A DNA stretch of 64,000 nt from an uncultured Gammaproteobacteria bacterium (GTDB lineage Bacteria; Pseudomonadota; Gammaproteobacteria; Pseudomonadales; Pseudohongiellaceae), in contig CAILUG010000054.1 of the NCBI GenBank assembly GCA_903837345.1, positions 62,001 through 126,000 of the forward strand. The letters run 5' to 3'. Positions within the stretch are counted from its first letter, which is position 1; the number at the start of each line of letters is the position of its first letter. Below, piece by piece: positions 35,223-44,657 of this stretch. A program made the translations under genes and the position numbers. Under the pieces are notes generated by a model that was given only the letters and a program-made list of their open reading frames with translations, did no database searches and was not told the origin of the DNA.

Positions 35223-35492
35223 TTGGCCAATACCGTACAAGCCCAGAAGCGTGCAAAACAGGCCGAAAAACGCCGTCAGCACAATGCCAGTTTCCGTTCC
35301 ATGGTTCGCACCTACCTGAAAAAGGTGATTGCAGCCATTGAAACCAAAGACTACGCCGCCGCCAGTGCTGCCTATGTCGAAGCAGTACCTGTTCTCGACC
35401 GCATGGCTGACAAAGGCATAATTCACAAAAACAAGGCTGCGCGTCATAAAAGCCGCCTGAATGCCTCTATTAAAGCCTTGCAGGCCGCCTGA
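35223..35492 (+). CDS. rpsT: 30S ribosomal protein S20
   Basis: An 89-residue S20, the 16S rRNA-binding helical bundle of the small subunit. [12 protein letters not shown] at the start and the [12 protein letters not shown] motif are diagnostic. The start codon is TTG at 35223, eight bases after AGGAG, as in E. coli, where the UUG start takes part in autoregulation. Its last codons are copied four more times downstream as a 23-base tandem array (separate entry). Confidence 0.96.
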   Translation: MANTVQAQKRAKQAEKRRQHNASFRSMVRTYLKKVIAAIETKDYAAASAAYVEAVPVLDRMADKGIIHKNKAARHKSRLNASIKALQAA

Positions 35493-35586
35493 TCAAAGCC
35501 TTGCAGGCCGCCTGATCAAAGCCTTGCAGGCCGCCTGATCAAAGCCTTGCAGGCCGCTTGATCAAAGCCCTGCAAGCTGGCTGAAT
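35472..35586. repeat. 23-bp tandem array at the 3' end of rpsT
   Basis: Five consecutive 23-base units beginning AAAGCC. The first comprises the last codons and stop of rpsT; units 2 and 3 are identical to it, unit 4 differs at one base, unit 5 is degenerate. The first four each end GATC (35491, 35514, 35537, 35560). Since 23 is not divisible by three, each copy is in a new frame. Confidence 0.95.
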
Positions 35587-35592
35587 ACCAAT

Positions 35593-35618
35593 AAAACCGG
35601 CCCCGTGCCGGTTTTTTG
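35593..35618 (+). terminator. rpsT terminator
   Basis: Nine-base stem AAAACCGGC / GCCGGTTTT with a five-base loop and continuing T-run, 100 bases past the rpsT stop and immediately after the tandem array. Confidence 0.88.
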
Positions 35619-35738
35619 TTGCCCGTTTTTTATGCAATCTGCCATCACCGGGTTAATCGGTTGCTTGCACCCGGCTGTAAAGACGGGCAGGCCCGGATAT
35701 ACTCCCTCCGTCTCTTTGACCGAGGGGGTCGATACACA

Positions 35739-36146
35739 ATGAAGATATTAAAAAAACTGGCAGTGACCGGTTTGGCGTGTGGCGGGCTGTTCATAACCTT
35801 TTCCGCAGCCCAAGCCCATCACTCGTTTTCAGCCAGCTACGATCTGGAAAAAAAAGTGGAAATCAAAGGCAAGCTGGTGCAGCTTAATTTCCGCAATCCG
35901 CACTCATCGGTGATGGTGATTGCACCTGACGAAAAAGGCGTTGAGCAACGCTGGGGCATCGAGTGGGGTGGAGCCACTGCGCTGGAACGCCAGGGCTTGA
36001 CCCGCGACTCTTTCAAGATAGGTGACGAAGTGATTGTGGTGGGCCAGCCCAGCCGCAATGCCGATGACCATCGCATGCGCATGCAAAGCATCCGGCGCAT
36101 ATCCGACAATTTCGGTTGGGGCCAGAAGGGCGAAAACTTCGATTGA
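35739..36146 (+). CDS. Exported DUF6152-family protein
   Basis: A 135-residue protein with a Sec signal peptide (about residues 1-27, cut near AQA-HHS). The mature part starts HHSFSASYD and has a small beta-rich domain with NPHSSV and GDEVIVVGQPSRN segments, as in DUF6152 proteins common in marine gammaproteobacteria. ATG 35739 is chosen for the signal peptide; the frame is open upstream without family features. It shares a terminator with, and converges on, an operon of three other exported proteins. Function unknown. Confidence 0.82.
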   Translation: MKILKKLAVTGLACGGLFITFSAAQAHHSFSASYDLEKKVEIKGKLVQLNFRNPHSSVMVIAPDEKGVEQRWGIEWGGATALERQGLTRDSFKIGDEVIVVGQPSRNADDHRMRMQSIRRISDNFGWGQKGENFD

Positions 36147-36230
36147 TATCGGGGAATGGCATTTGCGGTGTTCGCAGCAGAACTTCCTGCTGAGCGCTAA
36201 TCACCTGCAAGCCACATTGAAGTCAATACA

Positions 36231-36261
36231 TGAAAAAGCCGGGTTAGACCCGGCTTTTTCA
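36231..36261. terminator. Bidirectional terminator
   Basis: Fourteen-base perfect stem (TGAAAAAGCCGGGT and its complement) with loop TAG, A-run on one side and T-run on the other, serving both the DUF6152 gene and the converging operon that ends at 36278. Confidence 0.9.
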
Positions 36262-36277
36262 TGCTTATGCAATTCAA

Positions 36278-37033
36278 TCAATTTGCGGAGCAGTCACTCG
36301 GATCCCAAAGCTTGCCGGTGGCTTCGCGTTTGAAATTGGTGCTGGTCAGTACCGGCTGTGCCAGATTGGCCGGATCTTCCAGATTGGAAATGATGATCAG
36401 GTACTGGTCACCATTGTCTTCTTTCACCATCTCGTAATATTCAGTCAGCCTGGCACCCTCACCGTAAGGCACACCATTCTTGCGCACATAGCCTGGTGCC
36501 ATCTGGGTGGTAACAACCTCCAGCGAGCCATTCACCACCGGGCCAAACGGCCGCTCACTCTGCAGCTCCCAGCGTGCCTTGGAAACACCCTGCAGAGTGC
36601 CGGCTCCTGCTCCATCCTGGGCGGTGCCGAACTTGAACAAGCGCTTCTGTTTGCCGGCATCAGTTTCAACACTGAGCACATTGTCGCCAGCCCAGGTGAT
36701 GTGCAGGCGGGTCGGCTGACGCATCAGTCCACCGGCACCGTAGGCCTTGCAGACATTACCAGTGGCAATGTCCCTGGCAGGGTCCCATGCGTTGGCCAGT
36801 TTCTGGGCCGCCGTTGTGAGATTGATGCCAGGATAATCACCCGCCTTGGCAGTCAGCATGCGGTAACGCCAGTCTTCAGTGACCACCGCCACCCAGTAGC
36901 CGGTCAGATCATGGGGAGCCGCTGCCTTGGCGGTGGCCGGACCCTGCGGCGCCGGGGCTGGTGGTTGCGCCACAGCAATACCCGCATACAGTCCCAGCGC
37001 AATTGCGAATCGGTACAATTTCATCATGGTCAT
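36278..37033 (-). CDS. Exported protein of unknown family, third gene of MBL operon
   Basis: A 251-residue protein with a signal peptide (about residues 1-22), a proline/alanine linker and a mature domain opening LTGYWVAVVTEDWRYRM. This opening parallels LAGVWTGTYSEDWPDRF in the protein at 38040-38903, so the two mature domains may be distant relatives. Start overlaps the MBL gene stop by ATGA. It ends CSAN with a single late cysteine. I do not recognise a function. Confidence 0.72.
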   Translation of the reverse strand: MTMMKLYRFAIALGLYAGIAVAQPPAPAPQGPATAKAAAPHDLTGYWVAVVTEDWRYRMLTAKAGDYPGINLTTAAQKLANAWDPARDIATGNVCKAYGAGGLMRQPTRLHITWAGDNVLSVETDAGKQKRLFKFGTAQDGAGAGTLQGVSKARWELQSERPFGPVVNGSLEVVTTQMAPGYVRKNGVPYGEGARLTEYYEMVKEDNGDQYLIIISNLEDPANLAQPVLTSTNFKREATGKLWDPSDCSAN

Positions 37034-38040
37034 TTACCCTGGGGAGCGCTGAGGTTTTTGTAGGCCGCTTCCACAAACTGCCTGGTGGTCCAGAAACCGC
37101 TGCTGGATCCCCAACGCGGGTCATAGTCAGCCGTCGGCTTGGCGGCCTGCACCTGCTCCAGCGTCATGCCTTTCCTGATCAAGTCCTGGATACGATCACG
37201 GATGATCGTCAGCATCTCACGATAGTTGATCACATCACCTATATCACTCAGCCGGCCATGACCGGGAATCACCAGCGTGCCGCCATCCTGGCCATAAACC
37301 GGAATGATCAGATCGATGATGTTATTGGCGGCTGCGATGATGCCCTGGATGCTGCCGCCATTGGCGATATCGATGAACGGATACTGGTTGGACACATACA
37401 CATCGCCGGCAGCAATCACATCGGACTGCCGGAAATAAACAATGCTGTCACCATCGGTGTGGGCATTGGGTTCATGCATGATGCGAATGCCTTCACCGTT
37501 GAACCACAGATCCTTTTTCGGGGTGAAATAAGTCAAGGTAGGCAGCGCAGCTGAAGCTATGGCCGGCTGTCCCGCCGGAGGTGATGACATGTGCAACAGG
37601 GCATTCTCGTGCGCGATGATCTGGGCTCCGGCACCTGCATCGGAGATGTCGCCACCAACGTTGCCACCCGACACCGTCATACCGGCCGCTCTCAGATTGG
37701 CATTGCCGCCGACATGGTCGGCGTGATGATGGGTATCAATGATGTAGCGGATCGGGCCTTTGGAAAGCTCACGGATCTTGCCAAGAATCCGGTCTGACAA
37801 TTCCGCATATTGGGTATCAACAATCAAGACGCCATCGCTGCCGATTTGCACGGTGATGTTGCCGCCGGAACCCACCAGCATGTAGATGTTGTCGCGCACT
37901 TTCAGCGCTTCAATCTTCACTTTGGAAAAATCCTGTTGCTGGGCATGACTGCCACTCGCCAGCAACACACCCAATGCCACCAGCAAACCACGTTTGCAAA
38001 TTCCGGAAACAGATAAGGATTGCATCGTCTTCGTCTCCAT
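37030..38040 (-). CDS. Exported MBL-fold metallo-hydrolase (paralogue B)
   Basis: A 336-residue secreted metallo-beta-lactamase-fold protein: signal peptide (about 1-33), then zinc motifs THHHADHVGG, the histidine of EPNAHTDGDS, an aspartate in AAGDVY and the histidine of PGHGRLS. Its C-terminal LEQVQAAKP motif is shared with the MBL protein at 12834-13781. It sits in the middle of a translationally coupled three-gene operon (TAATG and ATGA overlaps). Substrate unknown; quinoprotein-relay SoxH-like or lactonase-like roles are possible. Confidence 0.82.
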   Translation of the reverse strand: METKTMQSLSVSGICKRGLLVALGVLLASGSHAQQQDFSKVKIEALKVRDNIYMLVGSGGNITVQIGSDGVLIVDTQYAELSDRILGKIRELSKGPIRYIIDTHHHADHVGGNANLRAAGMTVSGGNVGGDISDAGAGAQIIAHENALLHMSSPPAGQPAIASAALPTLTYFTPKKDLWFNGEGIRIMHEPNAHTDGDSIVYFRQSDVIAAGDVYVSNQYPFIDIANGGSIQGIIAAANNIIDLIIPVYGQDGGTLVIPGHGRLSDIGDVINYREMLTIIRDRIQDLIRKGMTLEQVQAAKPTADYDPRWGSSSGFWTTRQFVEAAYKNLSAPQGK

Positions 38041-38903
38041 TAACGTGGCGGGGGAACGGGCAGCGAACGGATCACCTTCATGTATTCCGGATACATGGTG
38101 GCGGCGCCGCCCATGGCTGCCTTGTAGGGAATACCATGGGTTTCAGCGAAGATTTTCACATCTTCATTGGTACCTGGCAGATGATGGGGGATGTAGCCGG
38201 GTGCACGCACCATTTCCACCACACTCTCACACGAATAGTTGGCCACCTGGTTGTCGACACTGTACTTGTAGTCGCGATTGCGGATGAACGGCTCCTCCAG
38301 ATAGACCGGATCATTCACCACTACCGTCCAGGTCAGGATGTCACCATGGCGGATGAAATGCTCGGTGACGCTGGCCTTGTCACTGCGGGCGGCACCATTG
38401 CGTCGCAACCAGCCTTCTTTCAGATGTGTGGTGTGTATAGTCAGCACCTGTCCGTCCCATTGGCCGGTGGAGAAGCCCATGGAAGTGTGTTGCGCGTACT
38501 CCGGCGGATGTTCACGCCCGTCCATCCAGATGGTGCGACGGGTTTGCCACGCAAAATGCTGCAGATGCAAAGCAATGAGTTTTTCGGTGACCGGATCGCG
38601 TTCTTCCCAGATACGGATATCGGCAAAACTGTTGGCGTAGTCGGAGGGATGCACGCGGCACTGGTATTCCGGCAACGCAATCAGCGAAGCACTCCAGCTC
38701 AAAGCCCGCATGCGATCGGCATCGTTGATCGGCAAACCGCCATAATCTCCCAATTCAGGGCCGGGGAAACGGTCAGGCCAGTCTTCGGAATAAGTGCCAG
38801 TCCATACACCGGCAAGATTTTTCTCTGCCAGGGCTGCAGATGTCAGCAGGCAGCCGAGAACTGCGGTCGCAAGCAACAGCACACCGCGGATGGGTGAATT
38901 CAT
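38040..38903 (-). CDS. Exported protein of unknown family, first gene of MBL operon
   Basis: A 287-residue protein with a signal peptide ending near AALA. The mature part opens LAGVWTGTYSEDW and includes a conserved-looking HTSMGFSTGQWDG and HLKEGWLRRNG stretch, which resembles lipocalin-like exported proteins found in clusters of marine gammaproteobacteria. ATG 38903 is chosen over a TTG eight codons upstream; AGGGGG lies upstream. Its stop overlaps the MBL start (TAATG). Confidence 0.72.
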   Translation of the reverse strand: MNSPIRGVLLLATAVLGCLLTSAALAEKNLAGVWTGTYSEDWPDRFPGPELGDYGGLPINDADRMRALSWSASLIALPEYQCRVHPSDYANSFADIRIWEERDPVTEKLIALHLQHFAWQTRRTIWMDGREHPPEYAQHTSMGFSTGQWDGQVLTIHTTHLKEGWLRRNGAARSDKASVTEHFIRHGDILTWTVVVNDPVYLEEPFIRNRDYKYSVDNQVANYSCESVVEMVRAPGYIPHHLPGTNEDVKIFAETHGIPYKAAMGGAATMYPEYMKVIRSLPVPPPR

Positions 38904-39056
38904 GGAGGGCCCCCTGATGACATGCAAATATTGTTATTGCAGGATTTGCACCCTGCTTTGCTATTGCAGGCAAACTTACCGGCTGCGCTTGCAGGCTGTC
39001 AACGCAACTGTACCGGCCCTGGGGAAATATATCGGAGTCAGCGAGTGCCGGGGTGG

Positions 39057-40178
39057 TTACAAAAGTGCCAGATTGTCGCGATGGATCAGCTCATGCTCAC
39101 CTTCGTAACCCAGAATGACGGTTATCTGCTCGCTTGGTTTGCCGAGAATAAGCGTGGTTTCTTCTGAATCGTAATTGACCAGCCCGTGTGCAATGGCCTT
39201 GCCGTTTTCATCGTGACATGCCACCAGATCGCCGCGCTTGAAATGGCCACTGACTGACTTCACTCCCACTGGCAGCAAACTCTTGCCGGAACCGGTCAGC
39301 ACCTTCACAGCGCCCCGGTCCAGCACCAGAATGCCGCACACTTGCAGATGGCTGGCCAGCCATTGCTTGCGGGCTGCTATCGGCTGTTTGTCAGGCAACA
39401 ACAAAGTCCCCAGCACTGCGCCACTCTGCAGTGCCACCAGCACGTCTGGCGAGCTGCCATGCACGATGCACGTGGCCGTGCCGGAACGTGAAGCCAGTCG
39501 GGCTGCCCTGATCTTGGTCACCATGCCGCCCTTGCCCAGCGCCCCGCCGCCACCCGCCACTGCCATCAGCATTTCATCATGACTGCTGGCTTCGCTGATC
39601 AGCCTGGCTTCGGCATTGCTGCGCGGATCGGCATCAAACACACCTTGCTGGTCTGTCAGAATCACCAATACATCGGCATTGATGAGGTTGGCCACCAGCG
39701 CAGCCAGCGTATCGTTGTCACCAAAACAGATTTCATCGGTAACTACGGTATCGTTTTCATTGATGACCGGAATCACCTTCATGTCCAGCAAGGCGCGCAG
39801 CGTTGAGCGCGCATTCAGGTAACGTTTGCGGTTGGACAGGTCGTCGTGGGTGAGCAGGATCTGGGCAGTGTGTTTGCCGAATTTCTTGAACTGGGATTCG
39901 TAGGCCTGGATCAGGCCCATCTGGCCTACCGCTGCTGCTGCCTGCTGTTCATGGATGGCAGTGGGTCGTCCAGGCAGGCCCAGCCGGCTGACGCCTTCTG
40001 CAACGGCTCCTGAAGAGACCAGCACCACATCCAGGCCCTGATCCTGCAATTGGCATATCTGCTTGCCCCAGCGGGCGATGCTGTCGAGGTTGAGCCCCCT
40101 GCCATTGTCTGTCAGCAGGGAACTGCCAATCTTGATCACCCAGGTACGAGCTGTCTTGAGAAGATCACGTTTGCCCAT
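39057..40178 (-). CDS. proB: Glutamate 5-kinase with PUA domain
   Basis: A 373-residue enzyme for the first step of proline synthesis, phosphorylating glutamate. The amino-acid kinase domain has [25 protein letters not shown] and GGMVTKI. The C-terminal PUA domain (about residues 275-365) is the usual one in proteobacterial ProB. It follows obgE by three bases. proA is not in the window. Confidence 0.95.
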   Translation of the reverse strand: MGKRDLLKTARTWVIKIGSSLLTDNGRGLNLDSIARWGKQICQLQDQGLDVVLVSSGAVAEGVSRLGLPGRPTAIHEQQAAAAVGQMGLIQAYESQFKKFGKHTAQILLTHDDLSNRKRYLNARSTLRALLDMKVIPVINENDTVVTDEICFGDNDTLAALVANLINADVLVILTDQQGVFDADPRSNAEARLISEASSHDEMLMAVAGGGGALGKGGMVTKIRAARLASRSGTATCIVHGSSPDVLVALQSGAVLGTLLLPDKQPIAARKQWLASHLQVCGILVLDRGAVKVLTGSGKSLLPVGVKSVSGHFKRGDLVACHDENGKAIAHGLVNYDSEETTLILGKPSEQITVILGYEGEHELIHRDNLALL

Positions 40179-40181
40179 CGT

Positions 40182-41375
<1,194 letters not shown>

Positions 41376-41390
41376 TCAAATCTATGCGTC

Positions 41391-41630
41391 AATTATGAAC
41401 GCGCCTGCGGCGTTCTAAGCCACTGCACAAGAACAGTGCCAATTACCAATCGGTAAATCTACTGCCAATTCATGAAAAAGCAGCGCCTGCGGCGTTCGAA
41501 GCCATCACACCAGAACCGCGCCAATTACCAATCGGTAAATCTACTGCCAATTCATGAAAAAGCAGCGCCCGCGGCGTTCGAAGCCACCACACCAGAACCG
41601 CGCCCATTTCTGCCCAGTAGCTCTGCAGCC
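41391..41630. repeat. Three-unit ~82-bp intergenic repeat array
   Basis: Units at 41391-41466 (76 bp), 41467-41548 (82 bp) and 41549-41630 (82 bp). Units 2 and 3 begin AATTCATGAAAAAGCAGCG, the core is GGCGTTCGAAGCCA, and units 1 and 2 share CCAATTACCAATCGGTAAAT. A fourth AATTCATGAAAAA lies at the left arm of the rpmA terminator (41631). Related to 17112-17268. No open frame in it looks real. Confidence 0.92.
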
Positions 41631-41633
41631 AAT

Positions 41634-41674
41634 TCATGAAAAAAAAAGCCCTGATATACAGGGCTTTTTTCATG
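41634..41674. terminator. rpmA terminator
   Basis: Stem AAAAAAGCCCTG / CAGGGCTTTTTT with loop ATATA, flanked by CATG on both sides. T-run on the minus strand serves rpmA. It shares its flanking word TTCATGAAAAA with the adjacent repeat units. Confidence 0.88.
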
Positions 41675-41686
41675 CTTGGGCTCGGT

Positions 41687-41959
41687 TTATGCGTTGGCAG
41701 CTTCAGCCGGCACAATGCTTACATACATGCGGGCACGCGGGCCTTTGAGCTGGAATTTCACTGCACCGGTGGCTTTGGCAAACAAGGTGTGATCCTTGCC
41801 CATGCCGACGTTTTCACCAGCATGGTATTTGGTACCGCGCTGACGGATGAGAATGTTGCCAGCCAGTACTACCTGGCCGCCGAAGCGTTTCACGCCAAGG
41901 CGTTTGGAATGGGAATCGCGGCCGTTACTGGTACTACCGCCTGCTTTCTTGTGAGCCAT
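41687..41959 (-). CDS. rpmA: 50S ribosomal protein L27
   Basis: A 90-residue L27. The start [15 protein letters not shown] is diagnostic; its N-terminus reaches the peptidyl-transferase centre. The [15 protein letters not shown] core is intact. It lies 65 bases after rplU on the same strand and is followed by a strong terminator. Confidence 0.97.
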   Translation of the reverse strand: MAHKKAGGSTSNGRDSHSKRLGVKRFGGQVVLAGNILIRQRGTKYHAGENVGMGKDHTLFAKATGAVKFQLKGPRARMYVSIVPAEAANA

Positions 41960-42024
41960 TTTCTACTCCTGAACTTTCTTTGTTCTGCTACGCGTATTCT
42001 GCTTCGCGCAAACTGTGTCGCTGA

Positions 42025-42336
42025 TCAGGCACTGATGCCGGTGATTTTCACTTCCGTGAACCACTGTCTGTGGCCCTGCTGTTTACGATAGTGCTTGCGG
42101 CGACGGAATTTGATGATGGTTACCTTGTCAGCGCGGCCATGGCTGATGATCTCAGCTGTAACCTTGCTATTGGCAACAAAGGGAGCGCCGATTTTCACAT
42201 CCGCACCAGCTCCAACCATCAGTACTTTGTCAAAACTGATGCTGGCACCGGTCGCTTCTTCGATTTTGTCCAGCTTCAGCACTTCGCCTTCAACTACACG
42301 ATGCTGCTTGCCGCCACTTAAAATTACTGCGTACAT
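42025..42336 (-). CDS. rplU: 50S ribosomal protein L21
   Basis: A 103-residue L21, same length as E. coli. The start [17 protein letters not shown] and the [14 protein letters not shown] basic motif are diagnostic. ATG 42336 is the conventional start; the four-codon extension is spurious. Upstream lie 11-base tandem repeats with GATC sites. Confidence 0.97.
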   Translation of the reverse strand: MYAVILSGGKQHRVVEGEVLKLDKIEEATGASISFDKVLMVGAGADVKIGAPFVANSKVTAEIISHGRADKVTIIKFRRRKHYRKQQGHRQWFTEVKITGISA

Positions 42337-42351
42337 AACCCGCTCCAATCC

Positions 42352-42475
42352 TGGCCTGATGGGCCTTTTATGGCCCTTTTGTGGCCAAACTATGGTCTGT
42401 CTATTGTCTTTAAATCGTCTTTCAATGATCGTTCAATGATCGTTCAATGATCGTTAAATGATCGTTAAATGATCA
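42352..42475. repeat. 11-bp tandem repeats upstream of rplU, GATC in each unit
   Basis: Five 11-base units at 42421-42475 (three TTCAATGATCG, then TTAAATGATCG and TTAAATGATCA), placing GATC at 42427, 42438, 42449, 42460 and 42471, one per helical turn. A second, weaker 11-base periodicity (ATGGCCCTTTT-like, 42359-42391) lies between it and rplU. On the minus strand the units read TTGAACGATCA, so each offers a -35-like TTGAAC facing rplU. Confidence 0.93.
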
Positions 42476-42702
42476 TTCACAGACCCCGTCCACCGAGCCC
42501 CGTGCGAAGGGCGGCGATTGTACGGAAATACCACCCGCCGGTGCAACCCTTGTTTTCATTGCCAGGAATTCCGTGCCAACGGGGCTCCCGGCCATCCAAA
42601 GGGTGTGAAGAAGCAGGCAGTTACGTTGAATTGGGGAGGTGCAGACAGTAGGATGCCGTCCTCTTCCCGGCGCCCGACCCCCAGACAGCCTAAAGGTAAC
42701 CC
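42476..42702. other. Leader region before ispB
   Basis: 227 bases with a perfect 9-base inverted repeat, GAGCCCCGT (42495-42503) and ACGGGGCTC (42579-42587), separated by 75 bases. No gene seen. AAAGG lies about six bases before the ispB ATG. Confidence 0.4.
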
Positions 42703-43668
42703 ATGGTCAAGCATATCCATGCCATTGTGGCGGATGATTTCGCTGCCCTTAACCGCAAAGTCGTAGCGGAGCTGCACTCCCGGGTGCCCCTGATCGAGAG
42801 CATCGGCCATTACATCATTGAAGCAGGCGGCAAACGCATGCGTCCCACCATGGCACTGCTATGTGCGAGAGCGCTGGGTTATCAAGGTGAGCGGCACATT
42901 GACCTTGCCACTGTCATCGAATTCCTGCACACCGCCACCTTGTTGCACGACGATGTGGTCGACATGTCGGAAATGCGGCGGGGCCGCCCCACTGCCAATG
43001 TGAAATGGGACAACCCTTCCAGCGTCCTGGTAGGTGACTTCATCTATTCACGCGCCTTCGAGCTGCTGGTGAACATAGGCAGCATGCCGATCATGGATGT
43101 GATGGCTTCCACCACCAACCGCATCTCCGAAGGGGAGGTTTTGCAGCTGTTCCACAAGAACAACCCCGATACTACCGAAGCCTCCTATCTGGAAGTGATA
43201 CGCAACAAGACAGCAATCCTGTTTGCCGCCGCCTGCAGCACGGCTGCCATCCTCGCAGGCGCATCCACGACCATACAGCAACAATTGCACAGCTTCGGGC
43301 TTGAAGTCGGCATGGCATTCCAGTTGATAGATGATGTGCTCGACTATGAGGGCACAGGTGCCGAACTCGGCAAGAATGTTGGCGACGATCTGGCGGAAGG
43401 CAAACCCACCATGCCTTTGATCTACATCCTTCAGCATGGCACGCCGGCCGAACGACAGCTGGTCACCGGGGCGATCCAGCATGGCGGCCTCGACCAACTT
43501 GAAGCAATCATCCGCATCGTGAAAAGTTCGGGCGCACTGACCTATACGCGTCAGCTGGCACAACAGCGCGTGGATTCAGCACTCGCAAACCTGGCGAGCT
43601 TGCCTGACTCTGCCTACCGGCACGGACTCGAACTGGTGGCGGATGCCGCCGTCAATCGCAGCAATTGA
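42703..43668 (+). CDS. ispB: Octaprenyl/polyprenyl diphosphate synthase
   Basis: A 321-residue trans-prenyltransferase building the ubiquinone side chain. First aspartate-rich motif LLHDDVVDMSEMRRG, second LIDDVLDYEG, plus GGKRMRP binding IPP. Divergent from rplU, the usual gammaproteobacterial place. Chain length cannot be read with certainty; the residues before the first DDxxD fit a long-chain enzyme. Confidence 0.94.
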   Translation: MVKHIHAIVADDFAALNRKVVAELHSRVPLIESIGHYIIEAGGKRMRPTMALLCARALGYQGERHIDLATVIEFLHTATLLHDDVVDMSEMRRGRPTANVKWDNPSSVLVGDFIYSRAFELLVNIGSMPIMDVMASTTNRISEGEVLQLFHKNNPDTTEASYLEVIRNKTAILFAAACSTAAILAGASTTIQQQLHSFGLEVGMAFQLIDDVLDYEGTGAELGKNVGDDLAEGKPTMPLIYILQHGTPAERQLVTGAIQHGGLDQLEAIIRIVKSSGALTYTRQLAQQRVDSALANLASLPDSAYRHGLELVADAAVNRSN

Positions 43669-43681
43669 GGCTGCTGCATCC

Positions 43682-44629
43682 ATGAAACGGGGGTGGCTGT
43701 TTGCAGTGCCGGCTTGTGTACTGCTGGCCCTTGCAGCCGTCTATGGCTACCTCTGGTACAGCGTGCGGCAAATGGTGCAAACCGGGCTGGAACAACTGGT
43801 TGCCAGCGGCCAGTTTGAGCAGGCAGCTTACGGACATCTCTGGCTCACACCCTCGGCAAGCATCCAGCTCTCGGATCTGCATCTCAGCAAACCTGGCGTT
43901 GACATCATCATTGACCATATACGGTCACGCGAGGCCGATTTCTTCCACGACCACCCCCGCTATCTGACCGTTGATATGGACACGATCCGGTTCCCGTCCG
44001 GTCTGCAGACAGTTGTTGCAGCTGACACAACTTTTCTGCCAGGCCTGGCAGGGTTGATGGCCCAGGACAACACCCTGCCCGTCCACGCAACACTTTCGTT
44101 CCGGTATGAACCTGCCAATGATGAACAAATCATGGTTGCAGGCACTATCAATATGCCTGGTTATTTCGAATTGCAAGGCAGAGGTGAAGCCCGCCAATTG
44201 CCAATGGCGGCAGTGACTGTACTGCTGGTGACACCACCTGCATTGGCAGCAGCCTCCGCAACCCGGTTACTGGCCCAGGCCTCCTGGCGGAGCGCGGAGT
44301 GGGTTCTGCATGACACGGGACTGGTGGACGCACAACTCAAAGCCATAGCAGCGTCCAGCGGCACCAATCCGGAAGAATTGCGGACATCGCTGATGACAGA
44401 ACTTGGCAATTATTACCTGCTGCTGCCCACCAATCTGCAAGCCATATCCAGGCCAATGCTTGGAGAACTTGCGGGATTCCTGCAAGGAGGACGCACACTG
44501 ACTATTGCGATCAATCCCGCTTTTGACGGCTCCTTTCTCGGCTTGCAGCAGGAGCTGATGGGGATGGCAGTATCGGGAAATTATGAAAAAGCCATGAATC
44601 TGCTGCAGCTGAAAATCACAACACAGTAA
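43682..44629 (+). CDS. Inner-membrane-anchored protein, unknown function
   Basis: A 315-residue protein with one N-terminal membrane helix (about residues 6-24) and a periplasmic domain resembling bacterial AsmA/DUF945-like proteins in its alternation of short beta segments. ATG 43682 is chosen so that the protein starts with a positively charged residue before the helix. It follows ispB by 13 bases, probably the same transcript. I do not recognise a family. Confidence 0.7.
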   Translation: MKRGWLFAVPACVLLALAAVYGYLWYSVRQMVQTGLEQLVASGQFEQAAYGHLWLTPSASIQLSDLHLSKPGVDIIIDHIRSREADFFHDHPRYLTVDMDTIRFPSGLQTVVAADTTFLPGLAGLMAQDNTLPVHATLSFRYEPANDEQIMVAGTINMPGYFELQGRGEARQLPMAAVTVLLVTPPALAAASATRLLAQASWRSAEWVLHDTGLVDAQLKAIAASSGTNPEELRTSLMTELGNYYLLLPTNLQAISRPMLGELAGFLQGGRTLTIAINPAFDGSFLGLQQELMGMAVSGNYEKAMNLLQLKITTQ

Positions 44630-44657
44630 GACGAAATCATGTCGCTGTTTCCGCCAC

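Noticed and set aside
41391-41715. Minus-strand open frame across the repeat array with an ASNAAG motif
   Set aside because: It is the repeat unit translated; period and frame come from the repeat, and there is no independent coding evidence.
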